From Mobilitalea torta (GTDB lineage: Bacteria > Bacillota > Clostridia > Lachnospirales > Lachnospiraceae), in the NCBI RefSeq assembly GCF_050433395.1, contig NZ_JBNPXH010000003.1, positions 248,001 through 312,000 on the forward strand: a stretch of 64,000 nucleotides of DNA, given 5' to 3'. The notes under the pieces were generated by a model, which saw only the letters and a list, made by a program, of their open reading frames with translations, was not told the DNA's origin and did not search any database. The position numbers and the translations under genes are program-made. Of this stretch, positions 53,276 to 61,613 are shown one piece after another. Each line of letters starts with the position of its first letter. Within the stretch, counting starts at the first letter, position 1.

Positions 53276-55414
53276 ATGAGAACTTGCATAAATAAGTGGA
53301 AAGCAATGACGGTTCTTCTGCTGTTTGCGGCTGTCCTTATACGGCAGTCCGTTCCGGCGGAGGCTGCCCAGATGGCTGCCTACACCACCTATACCTACGA
53401 TAAGGAAGGGAATGCGGTGGACAGTCCGGCGGCATATGAGTTTCAGGGGGAGTATGCAGGCACCGACTTACGGGCGGGCGCGCTGAACCATCCCTCGGAT
53501 ATCTTCGTGGATGGTAAGCAGAACATCTATATCACTGACACAGGAAATAACAGGATTGTTATCCTGAATCAGAATTTTAAGCTGATTACGGACATGGGGA
53601 AATTTATCAATCCTTCTCCCCTTTATGAGCAAACGGATGGCATGGACAGCTTTGCAGCTCCGTCGGCGGTATTTGTGACGAAGGAAGGGCATCTGTATGT
53701 GGCGGATACGGATCATAACCGCATCGTGGAATTCGACGAGGCGTACCGTTTTGTCCGGGAGATCAGTAAGCCGGAGACCGACATCCTGAGCGAGGATTAT
53801 GTGTTCAAGCCGGTGGCGATTGTGGTTGACAGCTCCGGCAGAATATATTGTATGTCGAAAAACGATAACCAGGGTATCCTGGAGCTGGCAGCGGATGGTT
53901 CCTTTATCGGGTATTATGGTGCGCAGAAGGTAAAACAGACCATTTTTGACTGGTTTAAGACCTTCTTCATGACGAAAGAGCAGAAGAGCCGGATCGCCAA
54001 GGTGATTCCCAGAACCTACAGCAGCATGGCGATTGATGAGAAGGATTTTATCTGGCTGACCTCCAATTCATTGGCCCAATACCAGAGAATTAGTTATATG
54101 AAATCAAAAGCCACAGAGGATGCGCCCATTAAGCGGCTCAATCCCGGCGGCGAGGACGTGCTGGTGAGGAATGGGACCTTCGCTCCCGGCGGTGACCTGC
54201 TGGAGGTGTCCAGCCTCATCGATGTGGTGGTTAAGGACAACGGAATGTATTCCTTGCTGGATAATTCCTACAACCGGATCTTTACCTATGACTCCAAGGG
54301 GAATCTGCTGTATGCCTTTGGTGGCGTAGGAACCCAGGATGGTGTCATGACACTCTGCTCATCCATGGCATATCTGGGGGACGACCTGCTGGTAGTGGAC
54401 ACCGAGGATGCCCTCATTGTGCATTACGCCATCACCGAATATGGCAGGACATTGGAGCAGGCCATTATGGCCGATGATGACAAGGATTTTGAAGGTTCGG
54501 TGAAGTACTGGGGCGAAGTGCTGAAGGCCAATTCCAATATGGAGCTTGCCTACCGGGCCATGGGCAGCAATTATCTGCGCAATGGCTATTATGAGGAGGC
54601 GCTGGATTGTTATGAGAATGCTTATGATCCGGAAGGATATTCCAAAGCGTTCCAGTATCTGCGTACGGACTATGTGAAGGAACATTTCCTGCTGGTGGTT
54701 GCCGTCTTCCTGGCAGTACTGGGATTGTGGATTGTATTTAAGAAATGGGTCAATAGGGAGAATCGCAAGCTGTACTCCTATGACAGTAAGCATACCCTGA
54801 AGGATGAGCTGCTGTATGCCTTCCGGGTGATCTACCATCCCTTTGATGGCTTCTGGGAGATCAAGAAGCAGAAGAGGGGGAGTATGCGTGCGGCTACGGT
54901 GATTCTGGCGCTGGTACTTCTGTCCTTCTTCTATAAGGCAGTGGGAACGGGTTATATATTCCGAACCGTGAAGGTCGAATATGTGAGCCTTCCGGAGGTT
55001 GCCTCGGGTGTGCTCATTCCGCTGGCGCTCTGGTGTATTGCCAGCTGGGCGCTGACTACCTTGTTTGAAGGGAAAGGGAGCCTGTCGGATATCTATGTGA
55101 TGACCTGTTATTCCATGTTCCCTGTGATTTTCACCAATATTCTGGTGACAGTGCTCAGCAACGGTATGGTGAAAGCCGAGGGAGATTTTCTGACCTTTCT
55201 CTCCTCTGTCGGCTATGTGTGGATGGTGGGGCTGATCTTCCTGGGAACCATGGTGATTCACGAGTATTTCTTTAATAAGAATCTGCTGACAATTCTCTCC
55301 TCTATCGTGGGAATGGGCGTAATGATGTTCCTGGCCCTGCTGTTTACCACAATTGGACAGAAGATGATAGACTTCTTCGTAGCGGTATATGAAGAAGTGG
55401 CATTCCGGCTGTAG
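53276..55414 (+). CDS. Beta-propeller / TPR / Yip1-domain membrane protein
   Basis: 712 residues from ATG 53276. A signal peptide ends near AEAAQMAAY. Residues about 50-400 hold NHL-type propeller repeats such as HPSDIFVDGKQNIYITDTGNNRIVI and PSAVFVTKEGHLYVADTDHNRIVEF. About 430-470 are two TPR-like helix pairs (MELAYRAMGSNYLRNGYYEEALDCYENA). A membrane helix follows at about 468-490. The last 170 residues have about five helices with YHPFDGFWEIKKQKRGS at the beginning, the pattern of a Yip1 domain. So a large external sensor or scaffold is tied to a multi-helix membrane part. The family recurs, from memory, near carbohydrate ABC importers of Firmicutes with no known function. Weak ribosome binding site AGGTG. 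Confidence 0.78.
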   Translation: MRTCINKWKAMTVLLLFAAVLIRQSVPAEAAQMAAYTTYTYDKEGNAVDSPAAYEFQGEYAGTDLRAGALNHPSDIFVDGKQNIYITDTGNNRIVILNQNFKLITDMGKFINPSPLYEQTDGMDSFAAPSAVFVTKEGHLYVADTDHNRIVEFDEAYRFVREISKPETDILSEDYVFKPVAIVVDSSGRIYCMSKNDNQGILELAADGSFIGYYGAQKVKQTIFDWFKTFFMTKEQKSRIAKVIPRTYSSMAIDEKDFIWLTSNSLAQYQRISYMKSKATEDAPIKRLNPGGEDVLVRNGTFAPGGDLLEVSSLIDVVVKDNGMYSLLDNSYNRIFTYDSKGNLLYAFGGVGTQDGVMTLCSSMAYLGDDLLVVDTEDALIVHYAITEYGRTLEQAIMADDDKDFEGSVKYWGEVLKANSNMELAYRAMGSNYLRNGYYEEALDCYENAYDPEGYSKAFQYLRTDYVKEHFLLVVAVFLAVLGLWIVFKKWVNRENRKLYSYDSKHTLKDELLYAFRVIYHPFDGFWEIKKQKRGSMRAATVILALVLLSFFYKAVGTGYIFRTVKVEYVSLPEVASGVLIPLALWCIASWALTTLFEGKGSLSDIYVMTCYSMFPVIFTNILVTVLSNGMVKAEGDFLTFLSSVGYVWMVGLIFLGTMVIHEYFFNKNLLTILSSIVGMGVMMFLALLFTTIGQKMIDFFVAVYEEVAFRL

Positions 55415-55432
55415 CGAAGGGGGCAAATGGTT

Positions 55433-58123
55433 ATGGATAATAAGAAAATGCGAAGCAATAAGATAAAAAAGGCCTCCATCCTGTCCCTGTTCTTATGTGC
55501 GGCAATGCTCTGCGGCTGTGGGAGCATTCCCGGAAAGGGAACCGGTTCGGCAAATACCGCAGAAGCGGAAGAGAAAACGGAGCACAGGGATTATATTGAG
55601 AAAACCGGAGTGAAGAATTTGAGCGAGGAAGAGCTTGCCAAAAAGGGAAGGTACGAGGATGCCCGGAGCAGGCTTGCAGATATGACAGTCTGTGCGGAGG
55701 ATGATAAGCTGATTCTTTACCTGGATTCAAACCATGCAGAATTTGCTGTTGTGGAAAAAGCGACGGGGCAAAGCTGGTTCTCTACCCCCTATGACTTTGA
55801 GAATGATCTGAAATCAGGAAGCGATACGAAGAAGATTCTTCAGGCATTGGTAAACCTGACCTATTATGACAAGTCAGCCAGGGAAGGCAGTATGAACAGC
55901 TATACCGACTGTACCGCAAAGGATCAATATCAGGTGGAACGCCTGAAGAACGGTTTCGCATTCCATATGCAGATCGGGCGGGTAGAGGAAGGCATCCTGC
56001 TTCCTTATGTGGTGGAAATCACCAAGTTTGAGGAGAAGATTCTTCCCTCTGTAAGTGAGAAAGAGGCCAGAAGACTGAAGTCCTATTACACGAAGGTGTC
56101 TCTTGCTGATGTTAAGCTGTCCGAATCAGTGAAGGAAGGCTATCTGAAGAATTATCCGGGTCTGTCGGATACGGATTTTTATATCCTGCGCGATGTGGTG
56201 GACCGGGAGAAGCGTATGATTGAGGAAATTATCCGCAAGACAGAGTACACCGAGGAGGATCTGAATGAGGACCTGGCAGCCTCCGGTTATGTGAACGAGG
56301 ATTCCACGGCGGCACTGTTTGAACTGTCTCTGTATGTGGAGCTGGAGAATGGGAGCCTGAAGGTTACCGTACCGGCTGATACCATTTCCTACGATACTTC
56401 GGAATTCTATCTGGCGAGCTTCTCGCTGCTGAATTATTTCGGAGCGGGTAAAAGTGAGGAGGACGGCTACCTGTTCGTACCGGACGGCTCAGGGGCGTTG
56501 ATTTACTATAATAAATATGGACGAAAGAAGATTCTATCTACCATCAACACGGTATACGGCATGGATTATTCTCTTTCCCTAAGCTATCAGGCTAACAGCC
56601 TGTCCGCCCAGATCTATCTGCCGGTCTTCGGCAATAAGGCAGGGGAGAAGGCAATGATGGCTATTCTTGAGGATGGGGAAACTCTGGCGAAGATCATCAG
56701 CGAGAGCGGCAATATGATCTCCTCCTATGAGACAGTGTATCCGGAATTTCATTACGAGACTTCTTATACCGTGAATTATACGGATAGCACCAAGATTAAG
56801 GGTCTGTACACCTATCATGATACCAATGTCTACCAAGGGGATTATGTGGTGAGATATCAATTTCTCACCGGGGAGGAAGCTGATTATACAGGTATGGCAA
56901 AGAGTTACCGGGAATATCTGGAGGATCATGGGGTGCTTACAAAGCTTCCTGAAACAGAGAGCGGTACAAAGTTGTATCTGGAGGCTCTGGGTGCCCTGGA
57001 AAAGACCTCTGCCCGGCTTGGTATCCCCTACCTGGAGTCGGTAGCGTTAACCTCATTTACCCAGGCTCAGGATATTCTGGCAGAATTATCAGAGGCCGGG
57101 GTAGAGGGGATGAAGCTCCGCTACAAAGGCTGGATGAACGGCGGTCTCTATTATACGGCTTCCAACCGGGCGAAGGTGTTAACCTCCCTGGGTGGTAAGA
57201 AAGAGCTTGCCGGGCTGGAGAGCTATGCCTTGTCCAAAGGAATTGGTTTATATCCGGAGGCGGATTTCTTCCAGGTGAGGAATACGAAGGCTTTTGACGG
57301 CTATTCCTCCTCCAGGCATTCGGCAAACAGCATCCAGAGGGAGAAGCTTTTTCTGCTGGCTCCCCAGGAGTTTACGAATTTGGCTTATTTCCAGTACGCA
57401 TCCTATTCGGTCTCCCCGTATTATTATTCTGCCTTTATGAAGAAGTTCTTCAAGGAATATGATGCGCTGAACCTGTCCGGAATCTCTGTGGGCAATATGG
57501 GGACCATGCTGTATTCGGAGTATAGCAAGAAGAAGGCGGTCAATAGGGAGGAAGTCAGGGATCTGCTGGAGGAAAGCTTGAAGACCTACGAGAAAGGCAG
57601 GAGTCTGATGGTGGACGGCGGCAATGCCTATACCCTGCCCTATGCCGATGATCTGGTGAATGTTCCGTTGTATAACAGCGCCTATACCTTGGAGGACGAA
57701 AGTATCCCCTTTCTGCAGCTAGTATTGCATGGCTATAAACACTACGCGGGATCAGCGATGAACCTGTCCGGTGATTACCGGAAGCAGTTCTTAAGGAACA
57801 TTGAATATGGCTCTAATCCATTCTTTACCATTGCGGCGGAGCACAGCGATCTGCTGAAGGAGACTGCGTTCTGTTATTATTACTCGGTGGATTGGAAGAC
57901 ATGGAAGGGGCAGATTACGGAATGTGCCATGGAATGGCAGGAAGCTTATAATGGGCTGGAGAACCAGGCTATGATCGCTCATGAGAAGGTGGCTGACCGG
58001 GTATACCGGACAGAGTATGAGGATGGCACGGTATTCTATGTTAACTACAACGACAGCGATGTCACACTTCCTGACGGAAGTCTGCTGGCTGCCCGGGATT
58101 ACCGCAAGGTCAGCATTCACTAG
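55433..58123 (+). CDS. Large lipoprotein of uncharacterised family, possible glycosidase
   Basis: 896 residues from ATG 55433, nine bases behind AAGGGGG; ATG 55427 is too close to it. Lipoprotein signal with lipobox AMLCGC. The N-terminal 450 residues are beta-rich, including VVEKATGQSWFSTPYDF and FVPDGSGALIYYNKYGRKK. From about 510 the pattern looks like a (beta/alpha)8 barrel: LYLEALGALEKTSARLG, GVEGMKLRYKGWMNGGLYY, GIGLYPEADFFQV, NLSGISVGNMGTMLYSEY, RSLMVDGGNAYTLPYADD. It ends with an immunoglobulin-like strand set VFYVNYNDSDVTLPDG typical of glycosidase tails. I recall this as a DUF5696-type protein. The candidate acids are Glu/Asp in YPEADFF and VDGG; enzymatic role is inferred. Confidence 0.65.
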   Translation: MDNKKMRSNKIKKASILSLFLCAAMLCGCGSIPGKGTGSANTAEAEEKTEHRDYIEKTGVKNLSEEELAKKGRYEDARSRLADMTVCAEDDKLILYLDSNHAEFAVVEKATGQSWFSTPYDFENDLKSGSDTKKILQALVNLTYYDKSAREGSMNSYTDCTAKDQYQVERLKNGFAFHMQIGRVEEGILLPYVVEITKFEEKILPSVSEKEARRLKSYYTKVSLADVKLSESVKEGYLKNYPGLSDTDFYILRDVVDREKRMIEEIIRKTEYTEEDLNEDLAASGYVNEDSTAALFELSLYVELENGSLKVTVPADTISYDTSEFYLASFSLLNYFGAGKSEEDGYLFVPDGSGALIYYNKYGRKKILSTINTVYGMDYSLSLSYQANSLSAQIYLPVFGNKAGEKAMMAILEDGETLAKIISESGNMISSYETVYPEFHYETSYTVNYTDSTKIKGLYTYHDTNVYQGDYVVRYQFLTGEEADYTGMAKSYREYLEDHGVLTKLPETESGTKLYLEALGALEKTSARLGIPYLESVALTSFTQAQDILAELSEAGVEGMKLRYKGWMNGGLYYTASNRAKVLTSLGGKKELAGLESYALSKGIGLYPEADFFQVRNTKAFDGYSSSRHSANSIQREKLFLLAPQEFTNLAYFQYASYSVSPYYYSAFMKKFFKEYDALNLSGISVGNMGTMLYSEYSKKKAVNREEVRDLLEESLKTYEKGRSLMVDGGNAYTLPYADDLVNVPLYNSAYTLEDESIPFLQLVLHGYKHYAGSAMNLSGDYRKQFLRNIEYGSNPFFTIAAEHSDLLKETAFCYYYSVDWKTWKGQITECAMEWQEAYNGLENQAMIAHEKVADRVYRTEYEDGTVFYVNYNDSDVTLPDGSLLAARDYRKVSIH

Positions 58124-58138
58124 GAGGTGCAGGAGAAG

Positions 58139-59068
58139 ATGAAGAGTAAGAAGAAATTGTCATACCAACAGAAGAAAAAAATCTCGTATCTCGTATTCAT
58201 GATACCCTTCCTGGCCGGATTTTTCCTGTTGTTTGTGGGAATCTATGCGAATTCCCTGCGTTTTAGCTTCTGTAATCTGGAGATGCTGGGTGCCGATGGC
58301 TACAAGCTGCATTTTGTGGGTTGGGTTAATTATAAGTTCGCATTGCTGACAGATCCGTATTATGTGTCCAATCTGCGGAATTCCATGACCGCCATGGTGA
58401 GCGCTATTCTGATGGCGACACTGTACAGCTTGCTGATGGCGGTGGCACTCAATGGAAGGATGAAGGGGAGAACCGTATTTCGTGCAATCTTCTTTATTCC
58501 GGTCATTCTGGCCACTGGATTTGTGAATAAGGCGGATGCCTTTGCTGCTATTTTCTCTCAGCAGTGGAATTCCATGGGAGCACAAGAGACGGTATCCTCC
58601 GTGGCCAATGGCCTGATTAGCTCCAGGGAAATTCGGAGTATATTGTCAAACTTGAGTTTCAGTCCCCAGTTGTCCGCTTATGTCATATCGGCAGTAGATG
58701 GGATTTTTAATATCGTGAATATCGCCGGTGTCCAGATGATGATCTTTCTGGCGGGGCTGCAGTCCATATCCCCAGCCATCTATGAGGCGGCGGAGATTGA
58801 CGGTGCAAGCAAGTGGGAATCCTTCTGGATGATTACCTTCCCCATGATCAGCCCCATTATTCTGGTAAATATTATTTACACCGTGGTGGATAGTCTGACG
58901 AAGCCGGAGAATGTGATTATGAAGCAGATTCAGGAGCAGAGCTTTAAGGCAAACAGTATGGGTATCGCTTCGGCTATGGCGTGGATGTACTTCCTGCTGA
59001 CGGCGGTATTCATCGGGTTGATCGTGCTGGTAGTAAACCGATATGTTTACTATCAGCAGAGAGAGTAA
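58139..59068 (+). CDS. Carbohydrate ABC transporter permease (MalF type), second copy
   Basis: 309 residues from ATG 58139; GTG 58127 in the same frame overlaps AGGAGGT. Six helices; EAA loop IYEAAEIDGASKWESFWMITFP. An unusually long external segment (about residues 125-185) separates two helices. It belongs to a second importer in the same operon. Confidence 0.92.
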   Translation: MKSKKKLSYQQKKKISYLVFMIPFLAGFFLLFVGIYANSLRFSFCNLEMLGADGYKLHFVGWVNYKFALLTDPYYVSNLRNSMTAMVSAILMATLYSLLMAVALNGRMKGRTVFRAIFFIPVILATGFVNKADAFAAIFSQQWNSMGAQETVSSVANGLISSREIRSILSNLSFSPQLSAYVISAVDGIFNIVNIAGVQMMIFLAGLQSISPAIYEAAEIDGASKWESFWMITFPMISPIILVNIIYTVVDSLTKPENVIMKQIQEQSFKANSMGIASAMAWMYFLLTAVFIGLIVLVVNRYVYYQQRE

Positions 59069-59084
59069 GGGGAGGGAGAGATCG

Positions 59085-60032
59085 ATGCACAGAAAGTTGT
59101 ATAAACCGGATAAGCTGGCAATGAAAGGAATAATGTCCCGTTTTTTATCCGGCCTGTTTCGTTATGTACTATTAATTATTATTGCGTTTATCATCCTCTT
59201 CCCTTTTATCAGCAAGATATCAGCATCCTTTATGAGTGTTGAGGATATGTATGACAGGACCGTGAGCTTTGTCCCAAGGAAGCCTACCCTGGCGAATTAT
59301 CAATTTGTTATGAGTGCCATGCATTACTTTTCTACCGCGCTGCGCACGCTGGGACTGTCCCTGCTCTGTGCCATACCCCAGACGTTGATCTGCGCCTGCA
59401 CCGGATATGCGCTGGCAAAGATGAAGGGGAAGCTGGGAAAACTGGGAATGCTTCCGGTGTTCATCACGATTCTGGTTCCGCCCCAGATTATTCTTGTACC
59501 GATGTATCTGAAGTTCCGATTCTTCGATTTCTTTGGGATTTTGGAGCTGCTGACGGGGCAGAGTGTCAATCTGATCAGCGCCAATGGCGGGATATGGCCG
59601 TTTATCGTCCTGTCTATTACGGGAATGGCCTTTAAGAATGGCATCTATATTTTCCTGCTGAGGCAGTTCTACAAAGGAGTGCCGGAGGAGCTGGAGGAGG
59701 CGGCGTATATGGATGGATGCAGTATCTTCCGTACGTTCTTCAAGATCATTCTGCCTATCTCGATTCCGATGATGGTGACGGTGTTTGTGCTATCCTTTGC
59801 ATGGCAGTGGGCGGATACCTTCTACAGCAGTTTGTTCCTTAAATCGGATCAGGTGCTCTCCACAGCGATCTTCACCATGAGTTCCATAGAGACTCAGGGA
59901 ACCGGAGATTTCTATCGGACGGCGATTATCCAGACCGGTGTCCTGACGGCAATCCTGCCGCTGGTGATCTTGTATATTTTTGCTCAGAAGAAGATTATCG
60001 CCGGGATTGAGAGAAGTGGTATTACCGGGTAG
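59085..60032 (+). CDS. Carbohydrate ABC transporter permease (MalG type), second copy
   Basis: 315 residues from ATG 59085 behind GGGGAGGG; upstream in-frame ATG 59043 lies in the previous gene. Six helices, EAA loop LEEAAYMDGCSIFRTFFKIILP, and the common ERSGITG C-terminus. Partner of the permease encoded upstream; the matching binding protein follows. Confidence 0.92.
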   Translation: MHRKLYKPDKLAMKGIMSRFLSGLFRYVLLIIIAFIILFPFISKISASFMSVEDMYDRTVSFVPRKPTLANYQFVMSAMHYFSTALRTLGLSLLCAIPQTLICACTGYALAKMKGKLGKLGMLPVFITILVPPQIILVPMYLKFRFFDFFGILELLTGQSVNLISANGGIWPFIVLSITGMAFKNGIYIFLLRQFYKGVPEELEEAAYMDGCSIFRTFFKIILPISIPMMVTVFVLSFAWQWADTFYSSLFLKSDQVLSTAIFTMSSIETQGTGDFYRTAIIQTGVLTAILPLVILYIFAQKKIIAGIERSGITG

Positions 60033-60055
60033 GTACAGGGAATGCAAAGGAAGCA

Positions 60056-60071
60056 GATAATATATATTATC
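60056..60071 (+). promoter_or_regulatory. Perfect 16-bp AT palindrome before the second binding-protein gene
   Basis: GATAATATATATTATC is a perfect inverted repeat six bases before the ribosome binding site AAGGAGG of the gene at 60092. It may be an operator or a small RNA hairpin that adjusts expression of the binding protein. It is not the same sequence as ATGATATATCAT. Confidence 0.4.
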
Positions 60072-60091
60072 ATATTTAAGGAGGAGATTAT

Positions 60092-61600
60092 ATGAAGTTA
60101 AGAAGCAAAAAATGGATGGTTCTGCTGCTGGTATGTTCCATGGTGCTGGGAATGACCGGCTGTGGGAAGGATCCGAAGCCGGCAGGCGGTACAAAGGAGG
60201 ATTCCCAGAGCACGGGCTCCGGGGGATCTGAGACCGGAGATACGGAAACGGGGGATACGGGGGATGACCCTTCGGCAGAAGAGCAATGGGACCGCCTGTT
60301 TGACAAGTACATCCAGGATGAAGAGCCGGTGGATTTAAACGGTTATGCCTTCAAGGTAGTGGATTTCCATACCAGCAGATGGGAGCCGGAGGAGATTAAG
60401 AGCCCCCAGGATCAGTTGGTATGCGATATTATTGAGGATGTGGAGAAGACATATAATTGTACCATTGAATTTGAATCCGTATCGCCGGATGTCATCTTTG
60501 AGACCGCACAGCCGGAGATTATGGCGGGAGGCAAGTATGCCGACCTGATCGGAACCACCATGTGGGCTTTCGGCAAGATGCTGGGCGGCGGCCTTGTACG
60601 TGACTTAAGCGATGTAGAAACCCTGGATCTGTCGGCTCCCTACTGGAATAAAAATGTAAGTGATACTGCTACCTTCGGTAATTCCACCTATGCTTTTGGC
60701 GGTCCCTTCGGTTCTCATTTCGGAAACCACTGGATTATCTTTTATAACTCCCGGATTTGGAATGAGCTGGGGCTTCCGGATCCCTATGAGATGGTAGAAA
60801 AGAATGAGTGGACATGGGCCAAGCTGGTGGAGTATTCCAAGCTGGCGCTGCGTGACAATGACGGAGACGGTGTTGTGAATTCCGAGAGCGACCGGTGGGG
60901 CATGACCGCCCCCAGCGGAGACCTGATCCAGTCCGTGTTCTTCGGCATGGGCGCCAGGTACTATAAGGAAGACGGCAACGGACATGTACGTCTTGATTGT
61001 ATCGATCCCGTGTCCGCAGACAAGATTGATTTTATGTACAATTTATATCAGACCGACAATATTCTCTACAAGAATGAGAATGTAGGATATCTGGAAATGT
61101 TTGCGGCGGGTAAATCCCTGTTCTTAGCTTACGGTAATGATGCTCACGCAGAGCTGAAGGATATGGAGGATGATTTCGGAGTCCTTCCCTTGCCCAAATG
61201 GAATGCAGAACAGGCAGAATATCAGAATGCGGTGGACCATAACGCGCCGATCTTCGCCATGACCACTACCAATAAGAATACCTACGAGGCGGGCATTATT
61301 ATCACTGCCCTCGGAAAGCGTTACCAGGCTCTGGAAGAGTTGAAGATTCAGGATATGGAGGATACCTTCTGGAGATTTGACGAGGATAAAGAGATGGTAA
61401 CCAAGTATATCGTCGGACATGGTGCCTACGATGTCATCAATATCATCAAGAACGCCAACAGTAACTTTGAGGTTCCTGCAAGTGTGCTGTTTAACGGCTG
61501 CTATAATAATGCGTATTCCGATATTGTATCAACCATTGCTTCGATGGAGGATGCGCTGGATGTTCTGTTGGATGAGTTCTTTGATAACCTGAGTAAATAA
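60092..61600 (+). CDS. Extracellular sugar-binding lipoprotein, second copy
   Basis: 502 residues. ATG 60092 follows AAGGAGG (60078-60084). Lipobox MTGC, then a Gly/Asp/Thr-rich linker. The mature protein resembles cluster-1 binding proteins: EIMAGGKYADLIGTTMWAF, VRDLSDVETLDL, HWIIFYNSRIWNELGLPDPYE, MFAAGKSLFLAY and DDFGVLPLPKWN. A DNDGDGVVNSESD segment at about 253-265 has the Asp spacing of a calcium-binding loop. It should serve the permeases at 58139 and 59085. Confidence 0.9.
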   Translation: MKLRSKKWMVLLLVCSMVLGMTGCGKDPKPAGGTKEDSQSTGSGGSETGDTETGDTGDDPSAEEQWDRLFDKYIQDEEPVDLNGYAFKVVDFHTSRWEPEEIKSPQDQLVCDIIEDVEKTYNCTIEFESVSPDVIFETAQPEIMAGGKYADLIGTTMWAFGKMLGGGLVRDLSDVETLDLSAPYWNKNVSDTATFGNSTYAFGGPFGSHFGNHWIIFYNSRIWNELGLPDPYEMVEKNEWTWAKLVEYSKLALRDNDGDGVVNSESDRWGMTAPSGDLIQSVFFGMGARYYKEDGNGHVRLDCIDPVSADKIDFMYNLYQTDNILYKNENVGYLEMFAAGKSLFLAYGNDAHAELKDMEDDFGVLPLPKWNAEQAEYQNAVDHNAPIFAMTTTNKNTYEAGIIITALGKRYQALEELKIQDMEDTFWRFDEDKEMVTKYIVGHGAYDVINIIKNANSNFEVPASVLFNGCYNNAYSDIVSTIASMEDALDVLLDEFFDNLSK

Positions 61601-61613
61601 GGAGGATGAGTAC

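Noticed and set aside
54359..55426. Open - strand frame of 355 codons opposite the Yip1-domain gene
   Set aside because: His/Gln-rich antisense translation without start signal; the + strand membrane helices are clearly the coding sense.
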